A stretch of DNA of 64,000 nucleotides from Prochlorococcus sp. AG-424-P23 (GCA_003210135.1 QCNK01000001.1:62001-126000), one strand, 5' to 3'. Counted from the stretch's first letter, positions 18,066 through 28,888 are shown. Notes: generated by a model not told the origin, from the letters alone. Made by a program: numbers and translations.

Positions 18066-18659
18066 ATGCTTAAAAATGATCTATGGATAAATCAAAAAGC
18101 GTCCGAAGGAATGATAAGCCCCTTCCAATCAAATTTGGTAAGGCATCTTGAACCTAATAATAAGCAAAAACCAGTTTTAAGTTATGGATGTTCATCCTAT
18201 GGCTATGATTTAAGACTCTCATCTAAAGAATTCCTAATATTTAGACATATTCCAGGTACTGTTATGAATCCTAAAAGGTTTAATCCTGATAACTTAGAAA
18301 AAACTATTCTTCATCATGATGATGATGGAGACTACTTTATTCTTCCTGCACATTCCTATGGTTTAGGGGTGGCTTTAGAAAAAATGAAAGTACCAGAAAA
18401 TATAACTGTAATATGCATAGGAAAAAGTACTTACGCCCGACTTGGAATTATAGTTAATACAACACCTGCAGAAGCAGGATGGGAAGGCCACCTAACTTTG
18501 GAGTTTAGCAATAGTTCGGGTGCGGATTGCAGAATTTATGCTAATGAGGGCATCTGTCAACTACTCTTTTTTGAAGGTGATCCTTGCGCTACTACATATG
18601 AAGATAGGAGAGGGAAATATCAAAATCAACCAGAGAAAGTAACGCTAGCAAAGATTTAA
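18066..18659 (+). CDS. dcd: dCTP deaminase
   Basis: Dcd converts dCTP to dUTP, feeding dTMP synthesis. The 197-residue trimeric dUTPase-fold enzyme has 'CSSYGYDLRLSS' (about 43-54), 'CIGKSTYARLGI' (about 118-129) and the catalytic-glutamate region 'PAEAGWEGHLTLEFSN'. It precedes thyX by one base, so this cluster supplies dUMP and then dTMP. Confidence 0.96.
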   Translation: MLKNDLWINQKASEGMISPFQSNLVRHLEPNNKQKPVLSYGCSSYGYDLRLSSKEFLIFRHIPGTVMNPKRFNPDNLEKTILHHDDDGDYFILPAHSYGLGVALEKMKVPENITVICIGKSTYARLGIIVNTTPAEAGWEGHLTLEFSNSSGADCRIYANEGICQLLFFEGDPCATTYEDRRGKYQNQPEKVTLAKI

Positions 18660-18660
18660 A

Positions 18661-19293
18661 ATGAGTAAAGTTGAACTGATTTCATTAACTCCTGATGCAG
18701 AAAAAACAATGGCTTATATTGCAAGAGTTAGTAATCCAAAAAATCAAAAAAACGAAGATTTTTCAAAATTATTGAGTTATTGCATTAAAAATGAACATTG
18801 GAGTGTATTTGAACAGTCATTTATGACCTTACAAATAGAAACCAATAGAGGGATTGCAGCTCAAATTTTAAGACATAGATCATTTACTTTCCAGGAATTT
18901 TCACAGAGATACGCAGATAGTTCTCAATTGGGTAATATTCCTTTACCAGAGTTGAGAAGGCAAGATTTTAAAAATAGGCAAAATTCAATTCCTGACCTCC
19001 CTGATCAATTAAAAAATAGATTCAATGCAAAAATTGCATCACATTTTCAAGCTGCTTCAGAATTATATGAAGATTTACTTGCTGAAGGAATCGCTAAAGA
19101 ATGTGCACGATTTGTTTTACCATTAGCGACTCCAACGAGAATCTACATGTCTGGATCATGCAGATCATGGATACATTACATTCATTTAAGATCGGCTAAT
19201 GGTACGCAAGAAGAGCACAAGTCTATTGCTCAAAATTGCAAGTCTATTTTCAAAAAAAGTTTTCCGATTGTATCAAAATCTTTAGATTGGTAA
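18661..19293 (+). CDS. thyX: Flavin-dependent thymidylate synthase
   Basis: ThyX methylates dUMP using methylene-tetrahydrofolate with FAD and NAD(P)H. The diagnostic RHR-x7-S motif is at residues 71-81 (RHRSFTFQEFS). 'CARFVLPLATPTR' and 'SCRSWIHYIHLRS' complete the active site. Length (210) is typical. It lies directly behind dcd, and its end is three bases from the convergent thioredoxin gene. Confidence 0.97.
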   Translation: MSKVELISLTPDAEKTMAYIARVSNPKNQKNEDFSKLLSYCIKNEHWSVFEQSFMTLQIETNRGIAAQILRHRSFTFQEFSQRYADSSQLGNIPLPELRRQDFKNRQNSIPDLPDQLKNRFNAKIASHFQAASELYEDLLAEGIAKECARFVLPLATPTRIYMSGSCRSWIHYIHLRSANGTQEEHKSIAQNCKSIFKKSFPIVSKSLDW

Positions 19294-19296
19294 GAA

Positions 19297-19842
19297 TTAT
19301 CCATGACTACGGGGATTAACCTGAATATTCCTATTTTCTTTAATTATTGAAAATTCAGTATTAAGGATTTCTTCCTGAGATTTTGATTCTCTACTAAGTT
19401 GATCGATAGAACGTCTTATTGTTTTTTCTTCTTGTTTACCAATAAAAGTAGATATTAGATTACCTTTTTCATCAAAAAGATTCACTTGAGGAATACCATT
19501 TACGCTGAATTGGCGTATGTAATTATCCCATTTTTGATTATCAACATTTAAAAAAACAAAATTAATATCCTTTTCGTATTCGTCTTTTAAAGTAGACACT
19601 TTTGGAGCCATTTCTTTACAAACTTCACACCACTCAGCATAAAATTCAAGAAAGGTTGGCTTGTTGTTTTTAAAAGCTATTTCAGGATCAACAGATAATT
19701 CGCCAAAACTCTTAAGAAGGAAAGTTGATTGAAAAAAGAGATTTCGAGACAAAACCAAAGAAATAAAAAATACTGCAACTAGCAAAACGAGTATTAGTTT
19801 ATAACTTCTTTTTAATAGCGACTCTCCACTCTCAGATTGCAT
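19297..19842 (-). CDS. Membrane-anchored thioredoxin-like protein (TxlA/HCF164 type)
   Basis: A 181-residue protein with one N-terminal membrane segment (about 14-32) and a thioredoxin domain. The active site is WCEVC (C72, C75) rather than the usual WCGPC. This layout is that of cyanobacterial TxlA and plant HCF164, which face the thylakoid lumen or periplasm and help cytochrome b6f and c-type cytochrome maturation. That role is inferred from the family. It is transcribed towards thyX. Confidence 0.85.
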   Translation of the reverse strand: MQSESGESLLKRSYKLILVLLVAVFFISLVLSRNLFFQSTFLLKSFGELSVDPEIAFKNNKPTFLEFYAEWCEVCKEMAPKVSTLKDEYEKDINFVFLNVDNQKWDNYIRQFSVNGIPQVNLFDEKGNLISTFIGKQEEKTIRRSIDQLSRESKSQEEILNTEFSIIKENRNIQVNPRSHG

Positions 19843-19978
19843 TATAAACTTTTATTAACTAAGGATATCTTAGATAATTTCAACAAATAAAGAGAATTAA
19901 AGTCGGTCACCTTTTAATCAACTGATAAAATAAGAAAAAAATAATTACCCAAATACCCTCTATTCCTGGAATCTAATT

Positions 19979-21331
19979 ATGCAATCAATCTTTGGAACTG
20001 ATGGGATAAGAGGAATATTTAATAAAGATATAACTTATTCTCTAGCCTATAAAGTTGGATATGCTTTAGGTTTGAATTTAGAAAACAAAAATCCAATATT
20101 AATTGGAAGAGATACGAGGATTAGCGGAGATGTTCTTTTTCAAGCGATAACAAATGGTATAAATGCGAGTGGCAAAAAATTTATAAATCTTGGAATATGC
20201 CCCACCCCAGCTATCCCTTTTTTAATTAAACAAGAACAAATGAGTAGCGGAATTATGATATCTGCCAGTCATAATCCCCCCGAATATAATGGCATAAAGA
20301 TCTTTGATCATAATGGTCAAAAAATCACCAAATATTTTGAAAATAAAATTCAAAAATGTGTTGAAGAACAGCATCAAAATCAATCAGTTTCGTCGAGGGA
20401 GAGCTCTTTAAGTACCAATAAAGAGCTTATGAGTATTTATATGAAAAGCCTCACCCAAACAATGGGCGGAGGAAATTTAAGCGGTATGAAAATAATATTA
20501 GACACATGCCATGGATCAGCGACAACTTGCGCAAAAAAAATTTTTCAGAACCTTGGAGCTGATGTAAAAGTAATCAATAATTCAAAAAATGGTTCAAAAA
20601 TTAATATGAAATGTGGTTCTACTAATCTCGAACCATTAAAAAAAGCATTAGAAAAAAATCCTGCAGATATAGGTTTTAGCTTTGATGGTGATGCTGATAG
20701 AGTAATTGGACTAGATTCTGAAGGGAATGTATTAGATGGAGATCATATTCTTTTTCTTTGGGGTAGAGAGCTTATGGATCAAAAGATGCTTACAAATAAT
20801 TTACTAATATCAACTCAAATGGCAAATTTAGGTTTTGAAAAGGCTTGGAACAAAATTGGTGGGACTTTATATAGAACTGATGTAGGTGATAAATATGTTC
20901 ATGACGCAATTAGAGAAAAAAGAGCTGTTTTAGGAGGAGAGCAGTCAGGTCATATACTCTCAAAAATTAATGACTTTTCCGGAGATGGGATATTGACCGC
21001 ACTTCAAATTGCAAAATATTGTAAAAATAAAAATATTACTTTAAATGATTGGCTTAAAAGCAGTTTTGAACCTTTTCCTCAAAAACTAACCAACATCCAT
21101 TTAGATTTTAACTTTCATAAAATAAATCCAAAAACCAAATCCATAATTGATAAAACTATAAAAAGTTACCAGACAAAAAACTCAGATGACTCTAGAATTT
21201 ATATAAGACCTAGTGGTACAGAACCTTTAATGAGAGTTCTTGTTGAGGCTAAGAATCAGAAAAAAGTTCATTATTTATCAGGCGAAATAACAAAAAAACT
21301 CTCTTTTGAAATCAAGAAAATAATGAATTAA
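19979..21331 (+). CDS. glmM: Phosphoglucosamine mutase
   Basis: GlmM interconverts glucosamine-6- and glucosamine-1-phosphate for UDP-GlcNAc. The 450-residue protein has the N-terminus 'FGTDGIRG', the phosphoserine loop ISASHNP (serine about 97), the metal loop 'FDGDADRV', the sugar-binding 'GGEQSGH' and the C-terminal phosphate loop '[11 protein letters not shown]'. These agree with GlmM rather than with phosphomannomutase. It ends seven bases from the convergent trmB. Confidence 0.95.
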   Translation: MQSIFGTDGIRGIFNKDITYSLAYKVGYALGLNLENKNPILIGRDTRISGDVLFQAITNGINASGKKFINLGICPTPAIPFLIKQEQMSSGIMISASHNPPEYNGIKIFDHNGQKITKYFENKIQKCVEEQHQNQSVSSRESSLSTNKELMSIYMKSLTQTMGGGNLSGMKIILDTCHGSATTCAKKIFQNLGADVKVINNSKNGSKINMKCGSTNLEPLKKALEKNPADIGFSFDGDADRVIGLDSEGNVLDGDHILFLWGRELMDQKMLTNNLLISTQMANLGFEKAWNKIGGTLYRTDVGDKYVHDAIREKRAVLGGEQSGHILSKINDFSGDGILTALQIAKYCKNKNITLNDWLKSSFEPFPQKLTNIHLDFNFHKINPKTKSIIDKTIKSYQTKNSDDSRIYIRPSGTEPLMRVLVEAKNQKKVHYLSGEITKKLSFEIKKIMN

Positions 21332-21338
21332 TTCCGAG

Positions 21339-21968
21339 TCAGATTTTTATATAAATCCTTTCAAAAATATCAAGTTGATTATCAATAACATACTTCTCCC
21401 TGTTAGTTTTAATTTTATTTGGATTAAAACTATCAGAATAATTAAAGTCCTGTTGATCTGTTTTTTTAAAATTAAAATTACTTGCTATGGTGAAATCCAT
21501 ATAATCAAATAAATCCTTTACATCTGTTTTTATAAAGATTAGTGTTCCTCGTTGCAAATAATTTGAGAGAATATTAATAAATTCTGGCTGAATTATGCGC
21601 CTTTTATAATGTCTCTTTTTAAACCATGGATCGGGAAAGTTAAAAGAAATACTTTTTAAATTGCTTATGATAAATTTACTCTGATCGTCATTCAAAATAT
21701 TATGGGCATTGCCAAATACAAAATATAAATTATTAATTTCTTTTTCTCGGGCTTTTAATTTAGCAGTTTTAACTAATTTCTCACGAATTTCAATTCCTAA
21801 ATAATTCCAACTGGTGTTAATTAAAGCCAAATCAAATAGAAATTCACCAGCAGCACAACCTATATCCAAATGAAGATTTAATTTAGAATCACCAAACATT
21901 TCAACCAAAGAAGGGATTTTCTCAATTTCGTTGAAATTTCTACTTAGCGGATTTACGTGCTGTCTCAT
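21339..21968 (-). CDS. trmB: tRNA (guanine-N7-)-methyltransferase
   Basis: TrmB forms m7G46 in tRNA. The 209-residue protein has the S-adenosylmethionine motif '[15 protein letters not shown]' (about 35-49), the family '[16 protein letters not shown]' block that binds tRNA, and a C-terminal 'TNREKYVID' typical of TrmB. The N-terminal start is [12 protein letters not shown]. The gene is convergent with glmM. Confidence 0.95.
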   Translation of the reverse strand: MRQHVNPLSRNFNEIEKIPSLVEMFGDSKLNLHLDIGCAAGEFLFDLALINTSWNYLGIEIREKLVKTAKLKAREKEINNLYFVFGNAHNILNDDQSKFIISNLKSISFNFPDPWFKKRHYKRRIIQPEFINILSNYLQRGTLIFIKTDVKDLFDYMDFTIASNFNFKKTDQQDFNYSDSFNPNKIKTNREKYVIDNQLDIFERIYIKI

Positions 21969-22090
21969 GCAATTATCAATCTATTCCATGGTGATAATAT
22001 AAAGATGCATAATATTCACAACTATGACAATAGTAAGTTAATGAGTAACAGTTTGATGTTTAATTATTATGTATATAAAAAGCAAAAGTT

Positions 22091-22714
22091 TTGAACGTTT
22101 TTAATCAACTTTCTATTTGGCTATCTTTTCAACTTTCAATAATTTTCCTTATTGGTATTCCTATTACATTATTTGTTTGGTCAATTAAAAAAAGAAATAA
22201 AGCAGTAAATAAACTTCTATCAATTTATTGGAAAATATCCCCTTTATTTTTTATAAGCCTTCTACTTTTAATAGGTAAGTATAATTATGCCCTTGTTATT
22301 ACAAATATTTCAACATTATTGATGACAATTTCAGTTTGGTTTTGGAATGATATTAATGATGAATTAAAAGAATATAATCTTTCTTACGCCCTTACCACAA
22401 CGACAAAAGTATGGAGATGGTGTCTGACTTTTATATCTCTCAATTTCCTAATACAAAGTTTACGAAACTTGAACTGCTTTTCTTTTGTAAATTCTGCTGC
22501 ATGTGAAATATGGCTTAAGCCTTCTTCAAATTTGTATACTATCATCAAAAATTTGTTTAATTTCCTGTTCGGAGCTAACTTTACTCAGCCGATAGCTAAA
22601 TTTTTAGGATTATTTTCATTATTAATCTTTACTTTAGGACTGATTCAATGGTCAATAATAAAATTACCTAAAAATGGAAGAAACTCTAGCTTCTCAGAAA
22701 ATGAAGGAAATTGA
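22091..22714 (+). CDS. DUF3177 family membrane protein
   Basis: A 207-residue cyanobacterial membrane protein with about five hydrophobic segments (roughly 13-30, 45-62, 67-84, 110-125 and 170-190). The pattern fits DUF3177, unknown function. The frame has an upstream stop and no ATG before the first helix, so TTG at 22091 is the only ordinary start, giving MNVFNQLS. It overlaps the next gene by up to 41 bases in another frame. Confidence 0.72.
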   Translation: MNVFNQLSIWLSFQLSIIFLIGIPITLFVWSIKKRNKAVNKLLSIYWKISPLFFISLLLLIGKYNYALVITNISTLLMTISVWFWNDINDELKEYNLSYALTTTTKVWRWCLTFISLNFLIQSLRNLNCFSFVNSAACEIWLKPSSNLYTIIKNLFNFLFGANFTQPIAKFLGLFSLLIFTLGLIQWSIIKLPKNGRNSSFSENEGN

Positions 22715-23009
22715 TTTTTTAAATAATCTAGAAAAAATAAGTTCCTTGATACCAAATAGAATTCTTAAAATTGAAGGTAATATTTTAAATAAAAATCAAA
22801 AAGAACATTTAGAAATAATTATTTTCAAAGGGTTCAGTAGCTCTACTACTCATCCAATTGAAATAGATTTAGAAAAAAAAGTTATTGAATCAAAGTACAT
22901 AATTACAAACTTTAAACTTTATAAAGCACCCTTAACAGAAACCAAAAGTAACTTTATAAGAGAAAATCAAAATCCAGTTTTCTTTTTAAATAAAAAAAAC
23001 TGGATTTAA
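22674..23009 (+). CDS. Conserved hypothetical protein (DUF7734-like)
   Basis: A small soluble protein of 111 residues. The central '[20 protein letters not shown]' motif is the recognisable part, shared with small picocyanobacterial proteins placed in DUF7734; I hold that family name loosely. No function is known. An ATG at 22701 is an alternative start, giving 102 residues and a 14-base overlap with the DUF3177 gene. Its stop codon overlaps the ileS stop on the opposite strand (TTAA at 23006-23009). Confidence 0.6.
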   Translation: MEETLASQKMKEIDFLNNLEKISSLIPNRILKIEGNILNKNQKEHLEIIIFKGFSSSTTHPIEIDLEKKVIESKYIITNFKLYKAPLTETKSNFIRENQNPVFFLNKKNWI

Positions 23010-25912
23010 GTAAATTCAAGATTAATAATATTAGAACATCTTTTACATAATTTGGTGTTTTGGATGCCAGTAAAGGTTTCTTTTTGATAATGCCAACATC
23101 TATCACATTTTTGGCCATCAGATTTTAAGATTTGGATCTTCCCGAGTCCGTTGTTATCAATAATTAGAGAATCATTGACCAAATCAGTTACCACTTGAAA
23201 ATTTGAAACAATAAGCCAATCCCTAAATAAATCAACTTCTTCATTACCAAATTTTTTTAGCCAAGACAGAGAATCATTTACAACTTTATCTTCAGGTAAA
23301 AAATTCACTTCTGTTTCCAAAGCTGCGCCAATTATTTGTTTATTTCTACAATTTTCTATTGCCTTGTTAATTTCAACTCTCAAAATTCTTAAATTTGCAA
23401 TATGTTCATTTAGGGTCTCATTTTTCCATGACTGCGAAAAGACCGGCCATCCTCTTTGAAAAACTGATTTTTCTTTAGTTGAATATGGAATATTTTGCCA
23501 AATATCTTCAGCCATATGACAAAGCACTGGAGAAATAAGTACGGCTAAATTTTCAACAACTTTTGACATGACGAACTGACAAGATCTTCTCCTAAATTCT
23601 GATTTAGAACTGACATATAACCTATCCTTCGCAATATCCAAATAAAAATTTGATAGATCTACAACGCAAAAACTTTGCAAAATTTGGAAAAATTTTGAAA
23701 ATTCATAATTTTCATAAGCGTTTGATATTTGATCTGTAACCTCAACTAATCTGCCTAACATCCATTGATCTAAGAGAGGCAATTGATCAATTTCAAAACT
23801 GTCAATTTTAGGATCATAATCATGAATATTACCTAGAAGATATCTTGCAGTATTACGAACTTTTCTGTATACGTCTGAAAGTTGCTTGAGTATATTTGAG
23901 CCAATTGGAACGTCAACAGAATAATCTACAGAGCTTACCCATAATCTTAAAACATCCGCACCATAAGCAGGGTCAGTTTTTTTATTATTACCTCCATTAA
24001 TAATTATATTTGGATCAACAACGTTTCCTAAAGATTTACTCATTTTTCTTCCGTTTTCATCAAGTGCAAAACCATGAGTTAATACTTTCTTATATGGAGG
24101 TTTATTATTTACTGCAACAGATGTTAGCAAAGAAGACTGAAACCATCCTCGATGTTGATCTGAGCCCTCTAAATAAAGATCGGCTGGATACTTTAATTCA
24201 CTTCTTAATTCACATACTGCCGCCCAGCTAGATCCTGAATCGAACCAAACATCCATTGTATCTGTTCCTTTTTTCCATAGATCTGATTCTTTTGCATAAT
24301 TCTCTGGCAAAAGATCTTTAACATCCCAATCCCACCAAATATCTGCTCCATGTTCACCAAAAAGTTCTTGAATATGATTAATTATCTCTTTGTTAAGGAG
24401 AATGTCATTACCATTTTTTTTATAAAAAACTGGAATAGGTACTCCCCATGACCTTTGTCTAGAAATACACCAATCTCCTCTACCAACAACCATAGAATAA
24501 ATTCTTTTCTTTCCAGTCTCTGGCATCCATTCAACATCTTCGATTGCATTTAAAGCAGATGATCTAAAGCCATTTACGGATGCAAACCATTGTTCTGTTG
24601 CCCTAAAAATAGTTGGTTTTTTGGTTCTCCAATCATACGGATATCTATGCTTATAGTTTTCTTGTAATAAAAGCAAATTATTTCCTTTTAAATGTTCAAT
24701 AATTAAATCATTTGCATCTTTCAGGACATTTGATCCTTTGAATTGACCAGAATATTCATTTAAGTTGCCTTTTTCATCAACAACACATGTTATTGGTAAT
24801 TCATATTTTTGACCTACATTAAAATCATCTATTCCATGGCCAGGAGCAGTATGAACAATTCCAGTCCCTGATTCTGTAGTAATATAGTCTCCTCCAATTA
24901 CAATTCTGCAATTTTTATTCTTAGAAGGATGTTGATATTCAATATTTTCCAATTTAGAGCCTTTAACTTCTAGAAGCACCTTGAAATCTTTATTAAATTT
25001 CTTACTTATTTCAGAAGCTAAATCCTGTGCAAAAAGATAAATTCGTTTCTCTTCATCGATAGCAAAAACATAATTTATTTTTGGATTTACTGCAACTGCT
25101 TCATTTGCAGGTATGGTCCAAGGAGTAGTGGTCCAAATAGTTATGAAAGAATTATTTTGAAAAAAATCTTTTTTGATATTAAGATTTTCTTGGATGAAAT
25201 TTAATAAAATTTCCTCAGGTATTTTTGTGATTTTTAATGAAACATAAATACTTTTTGAATAATGTTCATCAGGATATTCTAATTCTGCTTCTGCAAGTGC
25301 AGTCCTTGAGCTTGGACTCCAATGCACAGGTTTAAGACCTCGATATATATAGCCATTTAAAAACATTTTTCCAAATACTCCAATCTGAGCAGATTCATAA
25401 CTTTTCTTAAGAGTTAAGTAAGGATTATTCCAATCTCCCCATATGCCCCACCTTTTAAAACCCTCCTTTTGATTATTAATTTGGATATGTGCATAATCTG
25501 TAGCTTTTTTTCTTAAATTTAAAGTGTCAAGATTCTTTCTTTCATCAGATTTTAAATTTTGAAGAACTTTTAATTCAATAGGTAATCCATGACAGTCCCA
25601 GCCAGGTACGAAATGAACCCTAAATCCTCTTAAGGTTTTGTACTTATTAATTATGTCTTTTAAAACTTTATTAAGGGCATGACCCATATGAAGCGCTCCA
25701 TTTGCATAAGGAGGGCCATCATGTAATGTAAATATTTCGCCTGAATTACTTGAACCTAATTGGAAATCAATATCATTGTTAGCCCAGAAATTCTGAATCT
25801 CGGGTTCTCTCAAAACTGAGTTAGCACGCATCGAGAAGTCAGTTTTTAATAAATTTAAAGTTTCTTTATAAGAAAAGTCTGATTTTTGTTCTTTGCTATT
25901 TTGAGATTTCAT
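23006..25912 (-). CDS. ileS: Isoleucyl-tRNA synthetase
   Basis: Class I synthetase charging tRNA-Ile, 968 residues. The HIGH motif appears as HMGH (75-78) within '[16 protein letters not shown]', and KMSKS lies near residue 622. The editing domain has '[13 protein letters not shown]'. The C-terminal zinc-binding CDRCWHYQ...CKRCSNII ends the protein, as in bacterial-type IleS. A single-gene unit, convergent with the upstream small gene. Confidence 0.98.
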   Translation of the reverse strand: MKSQNSKEQKSDFSYKETLNLLKTDFSMRANSVLREPEIQNFWANNDIDFQLGSSNSGEIFTLHDGPPYANGALHMGHALNKVLKDIINKYKTLRGFRVHFVPGWDCHGLPIELKVLQNLKSDERKNLDTLNLRKKATDYAHIQINNQKEGFKRWGIWGDWNNPYLTLKKSYESAQIGVFGKMFLNGYIYRGLKPVHWSPSSRTALAEAELEYPDEHYSKSIYVSLKITKIPEEILLNFIQENLNIKKDFFQNNSFITIWTTTPWTIPANEAVAVNPKINYVFAIDEEKRIYLFAQDLASEISKKFNKDFKVLLEVKGSKLENIEYQHPSKNKNCRIVIGGDYITTESGTGIVHTAPGHGIDDFNVGQKYELPITCVVDEKGNLNEYSGQFKGSNVLKDANDLIIEHLKGNNLLLLQENYKHRYPYDWRTKKPTIFRATEQWFASVNGFRSSALNAIEDVEWMPETGKKRIYSMVVGRGDWCISRQRSWGVPIPVFYKKNGNDILLNKEIINHIQELFGEHGADIWWDWDVKDLLPENYAKESDLWKKGTDTMDVWFDSGSSWAAVCELRSELKYPADLYLEGSDQHRGWFQSSLLTSVAVNNKPPYKKVLTHGFALDENGRKMSKSLGNVVDPNIIINGGNNKKTDPAYGADVLRLWVSSVDYSVDVPIGSNILKQLSDVYRKVRNTARYLLGNIHDYDPKIDSFEIDQLPLLDQWMLGRLVEVTDQISNAYENYEFSKFFQILQSFCVVDLSNFYLDIAKDRLYVSSKSEFRRRSCQFVMSKVVENLAVLISPVLCHMAEDIWQNIPYSTKEKSVFQRGWPVFSQSWKNETLNEHIANLRILRVEINKAIENCRNKQIIGAALETEVNFLPEDKVVNDSLSWLKKFGNEEVDLFRDWLIVSNFQVVTDLVNDSLIIDNNGLGKIQILKSDGQKCDRCWHYQKETFTGIQNTKLCKRCSNIINLEFT

Positions 25913-26033
25913 ACGACGATATAAGAAATATTGGTGATCAAAAGAATTGTTTAAATAAATCTAATTTATTATATTCTTTCTTAAATGAACTGTAGTTTTT
26001 TGGGGATGTTTAAAATAACTAGTTTACTTGATT

Positions 26034-26483
26034 TCAGACTTTTATATTATCATTTTTATCATTTCTTACCCACTTTTTTTGGGTTGTATTTTTATTTTTG
26101 CTACCAAAATTAAAAAAATTTGAAGGTTTCTTAAAATCACCAAATCCCAAATTAATAGATCCTAATATTTTCGATAAGTTATTTTTAAACTCCAAAAACG
26201 TAGTTATTTTTTTCTTTTCGTTATCTGTCAATTGGAACCATCTAGATAAAAAAAGTTCTACTAGATAAAAAATAACTAGTACTGTTAAAAAAAGAAAAAT
26301 TACAAAAAATGATTCATCTAATGTTTTATTTTTAATTATTAATATCAATCCTATTAATAAATTTAAAAAAGCTCTTATTAAGTCTTTTGGTTTACCGAGC
26401 TCAAGATAAATTATAGGAACAGTTAAATATATGGTACCAACTAAAATATAAAAGGTTCCCAAATAAAATACCAAACTATTCAT
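26034..26483 (-). CDS. Ycf66-like membrane protein
   Basis: A 149-residue protein with three hydrophobic segments (about 4-28, 35-50 and 59-78) and a basic C-terminal tail. The layout 'RAFLNLLIGLILIIKNKTLD' followed by a helix ending at an 'ELFLSRW' turn resembles Ycf66, a conserved cyanobacterial and plastid protein of unknown function. The match is by pattern only. It lies between tRNA-Leu and ileS on the same strand, with no obvious link to either. Confidence 0.5.
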   Translation of the reverse strand: MNSLVFYLGTFYILVGTIYLTVPIIYLELGKPKDLIRAFLNLLIGLILIIKNKTLDESFFVIFLFLTVLVIFYLVELFLSRWFQLTDNEKKKITTFLEFKNNLSKILGSINLGFGDFKKPSNFFNFGSKNKNTTQKKWVRNDKNDNIKV

Positions 26484-26554
26484 TAATTTAACTACTTAAT
26501 TAAAGTATAAGATTTGATATAGATAAGCAAACTATCTATCAGAATTTCCCTAAG

Positions 26555-26636
26555 TGCGGTCGGGGAGACTTGAACTCCCACACCCGAAGATACGAGTACC
26601 TAAAACTCGCGCGTCTACCAATTCCGCCACGACCGC
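26555..26636 (-). tRNA. tRNA-Leu (UAG)
   Basis: An 82-base class II cloverleaf with a variable arm. Acceptor GCGGTCG pairs with CGACCGC, discriminator A. The anticodon stem CGAGT/ACTCG closes loop TTTAGGT, giving anticodon TAG. The D-loop has the usual GGTAGACGC. CCA is not encoded, and no integrase or repeat is seen beside it. Confidence 0.97.
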
Positions 26637-26806
26637 TCAAATAAAATAATAATTGAAAGAGGTTTATTTTTAAAATTTTTTTTCTCAAAGATGATTAATT
26701 TGACACATTAAAATTAAATTAAAAATCTCTTAAAAGAAATTTTTTATGTTTGTTCATGCAATCCTCTTAAAATATTAGTTATATTGTTCTAAGAATATAA
26801 GAAACG

Positions 26807-27826
26807 ATTTCAAACTTAACCAGTAAAAATACAATCAAAAATACTAATTCATCAAAAACATTTAACTGGCAAAAAGAGATTAAAAATTACGTAGATCCGC
26901 CAAGTTTTTGGAATCCAACATTAGGTTTATTTTTTGGCGGTTATTTTCTTGCTTTTCTTAGCATATGGCAATGGTATAGGGGTGTTTGGCCTTTACCTTT
27001 ACTTGTAGCCACTGCGTTTTTAGCTTTACATATTGAAGGTACTGTTATTCATGATGCATGTCATAAAGCTGCTCATCCAGTTCCTTGGATAAATCAAGCC
27101 ATGGGCCATGGTTCAGCTATTTTGTTAGGTTTTAGCTTCCCAGTTTTTACGAGAGTTCATTTACAACATCATATTCACGTAAATCACCCCAAAAATGATC
27201 CAGATCATATTGTCAGTACTTTTGGTCCCATTTGGCTAATTGCTCCAAGATTCTTTTATCATGAGGTGTTTTTCTTTCAAAGAAAACTTTGGCGAAAATA
27301 TGAATTACTACAATGGGGAATTGAAAGATCCATATTCATAACAATTATCTTGGCAGGTTTGAAATTTGACTTTATGAATTTAATTTATAATTTATGGTTC
27401 GGACCAGCATTAATGGTGGGAGTCACTTTAGGAATATTTTTTGATTATCTGCCCCATAGACCTTTTAGATCGAGAAATAAATGGATAAATTCTAGAGTTT
27501 ATCCAAGCAAGTTTATGAATTTATTAATAATGGGACAAAATTACCATCTCATCCATCATCTTTGGCCCTCGATTCCTTGGTTTGAATACAAAGTAGCCTA
27601 CGAAAAAACGAAGCCACTATTGGATATGAAAGGCTCACCTCAAAGGGTTGGGATATTTGAAAGCAAAGAAGACATTTTTAACTTTATTTATGATTTATTA
27701 ATAGGTGTTAGGAGTCATAGCAAGAAGAGAGGAAAAATAAGAAAAATTATAAATCTATATCCTGGCTTTAAAATGAAAAAATTTTTACTAAAGATTGTCA
27801 ATAAAACATTTATAGGAAGCAGCTAA
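26807..27826 (+). CDS. crtR: Beta-carotene hydroxylase
   Basis: CrtR hydroxylates beta-carotene towards zeaxanthin, a membrane di-iron enzyme of the fatty-acid-desaturase fold. Histidine boxes are HDACHKAAH, HLQHHIHVNH and HLIHH, with hydrophobic segments between them. The frame is open from 26801 (stop TAA at 26798) and the conserved 'DPPSFWNPTLGLFF' N-terminus is encoded before the first in-frame ATG at 27101, so that ATG cannot be the start. No ATG, GTG or TTG exists in the open part. ATT at 26807 is the best guess and gives about 339 residues, near the family length. The start is uncertain; the identity is firm. Confidence 0.9.
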   Translation: MSNLTSKNTIKNTNSSKTFNWQKEIKNYVDPPSFWNPTLGLFFGGYFLAFLSIWQWYRGVWPLPLLVATAFLALHIEGTVIHDACHKAAHPVPWINQAMGHGSAILLGFSFPVFTRVHLQHHIHVNHPKNDPDHIVSTFGPIWLIAPRFFYHEVFFFQRKLWRKYELLQWGIERSIFITIILAGLKFDFMNLIYNLWFGPALMVGVTLGIFFDYLPHRPFRSRNKWINSRVYPSKFMNLLIMGQNYHLIHHLWPSIPWFEYKVAYEKTKPLLDMKGSPQRVGIFESKEDIFNFIYDLLIGVRSHSKKRGKIRKIINLYPGFKMKKFLLKIVNKTFIGSS

Positions 27827-27827
27827 C

Positions 27828-28121
27828 TCATTCATTCAAAATTTTTGGGACTTTAAAGTATTCATCTTCTCTAGAGGGTGCTAAGTCTAAAAGCTCCTCT
27901 TTACAATCAAAATTTTGTTTTTTGTCCTTTCTAAAAACATTGATTACCTCAATTGCCCTAGTAGTGCAAGGCACTTCGTTTGTATCGATTTCTTCAAGTT
28001 GTTTTATATATTCCAATATTTTTTCTAATTGTTCTGCGTGATTATTAATTTCATTTTCGTTAAGTTCCAATCTCGCTAATTCTGCAACTTTTCTTACTTC
28101 ATCTTTAGTTATCTTTGTCAT
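27828..28121 (-). CDS. gatC: Aspartyl/glutamyl-tRNA amidotransferase subunit C
   Basis: GatC, 97 residues, part of the GatCAB complex that amidates Glu-tRNA-Gln. The N-terminus 'ITKDEVRKVAELARLELNENE' and the 'LEKILEYIKQLEEIDT' stretch are typical, as is the late 'LAPSREDEYFKVPKIL'. It is convergent with crtR and lacks gatA or gatB nearby, as usual in cyanobacteria. Confidence 0.95.
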   Translation of the reverse strand: MTKITKDEVRKVAELARLELNENEINNHAEQLEKILEYIKQLEEIDTNEVPCTTRAIEVINVFRKDKKQNFDCKEELLDLAPSREDEYFKVPKILNE

Positions 28122-28286
28122 GCCTTTAATACTTTTATAAAAAATAATTTCTTTAAAATAATTATATATGTTACTTGTAAATTTCCAAATATAAAGCAGT
28201 ATTCACTTCTTTTTAAAAATCAATTTCATTTGTATAGACTATATTATCTTTCTCAGCTAAATATAATATAGGATTAGTCTAAAACA

Positions 28287-28865
28287 ATAAAAGAAGACAT
28301 ATTTCCAAAAAATTTCTTTTATCGGCACTCTAAACTTGTTGCCCCTGATTTGATAGGTTGCTATCTCATAAACAACAATGAGAAAGATCAAGTTAAGGGG
28401 ATAATTGTTGAAACCGAAGCTTATTCACAGGAAGAAGAGGCCTGTCATGGCTTTCGGAAAATAACTCAATCAAATAAATCGTTGTTTGGTAAACCTGGAA
28501 CATTCTATATTTATAAATCCTATGGCATACATCATTGTTTAAATATAGTTACTGATAAAGAAAATTTTGCGAGTGGAGTATTAATCAGGGCAGTTTTCAT
28601 CTCTAACAAAAATGAAAGATTAGCTTCTGGACCTGGCCTAGTTACTAAGACATTCGGTGTAGACTTATCATTTAATTCACTTGAAGTTATAAATAACAAA
28701 TCTTTATGTATTACTCAAAGAGACTCGAAGATAGAGGAAAAAGATCTTATTCAAACTACAAGAATTGGCATATCAAAGGCAAAAAATATAAAATGGCGTT
28801 GGTATCTCAAAAATAGTAGGAGTGTAAGTAAAAGATTAAAAGGTGACAGAACACCTAAATTTTAA
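28287..28865 (+). CDS. 3-methyladenine DNA glycosylase (AAG type)
   Basis: A base-excision repair glycosylase of the AAG/MPG family. Motifs are '[18 protein letters not shown]' with the catalytic glutamate, '[18 protein letters not shown]', and '[10 protein letters not shown]'. The family N-terminus '[18 protein letters not shown]' is fully encoded before the first usual start, a TTG at 28350 that would cut it. The frame is open from 28278 (stop TAG at 28275) with no ATG, GTG or TTG before 28350. ATA at 28287 (giving [10 protein letters not shown]) is my preferred start, a one-base change from ATG. The identity is firm, the start is not. Confidence 0.85.
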   Translation: MKEDIFPKNFFYRHSKLVAPDLIGCYLINNNEKDQVKGIIVETEAYSQEEEACHGFRKITQSNKSLFGKPGTFYIYKSYGIHHCLNIVTDKENFASGVLIRAVFISNKNERLASGPGLVTKTFGVDLSFNSLEVINNKSLCITQRDSKIEEKDLIQTTRIGISKAKNIKWRWYLKNSRSVSKRLKGDRTPKF

Positions 28866-28888
28866 TAATCATTTATCTTTTAAACGTA

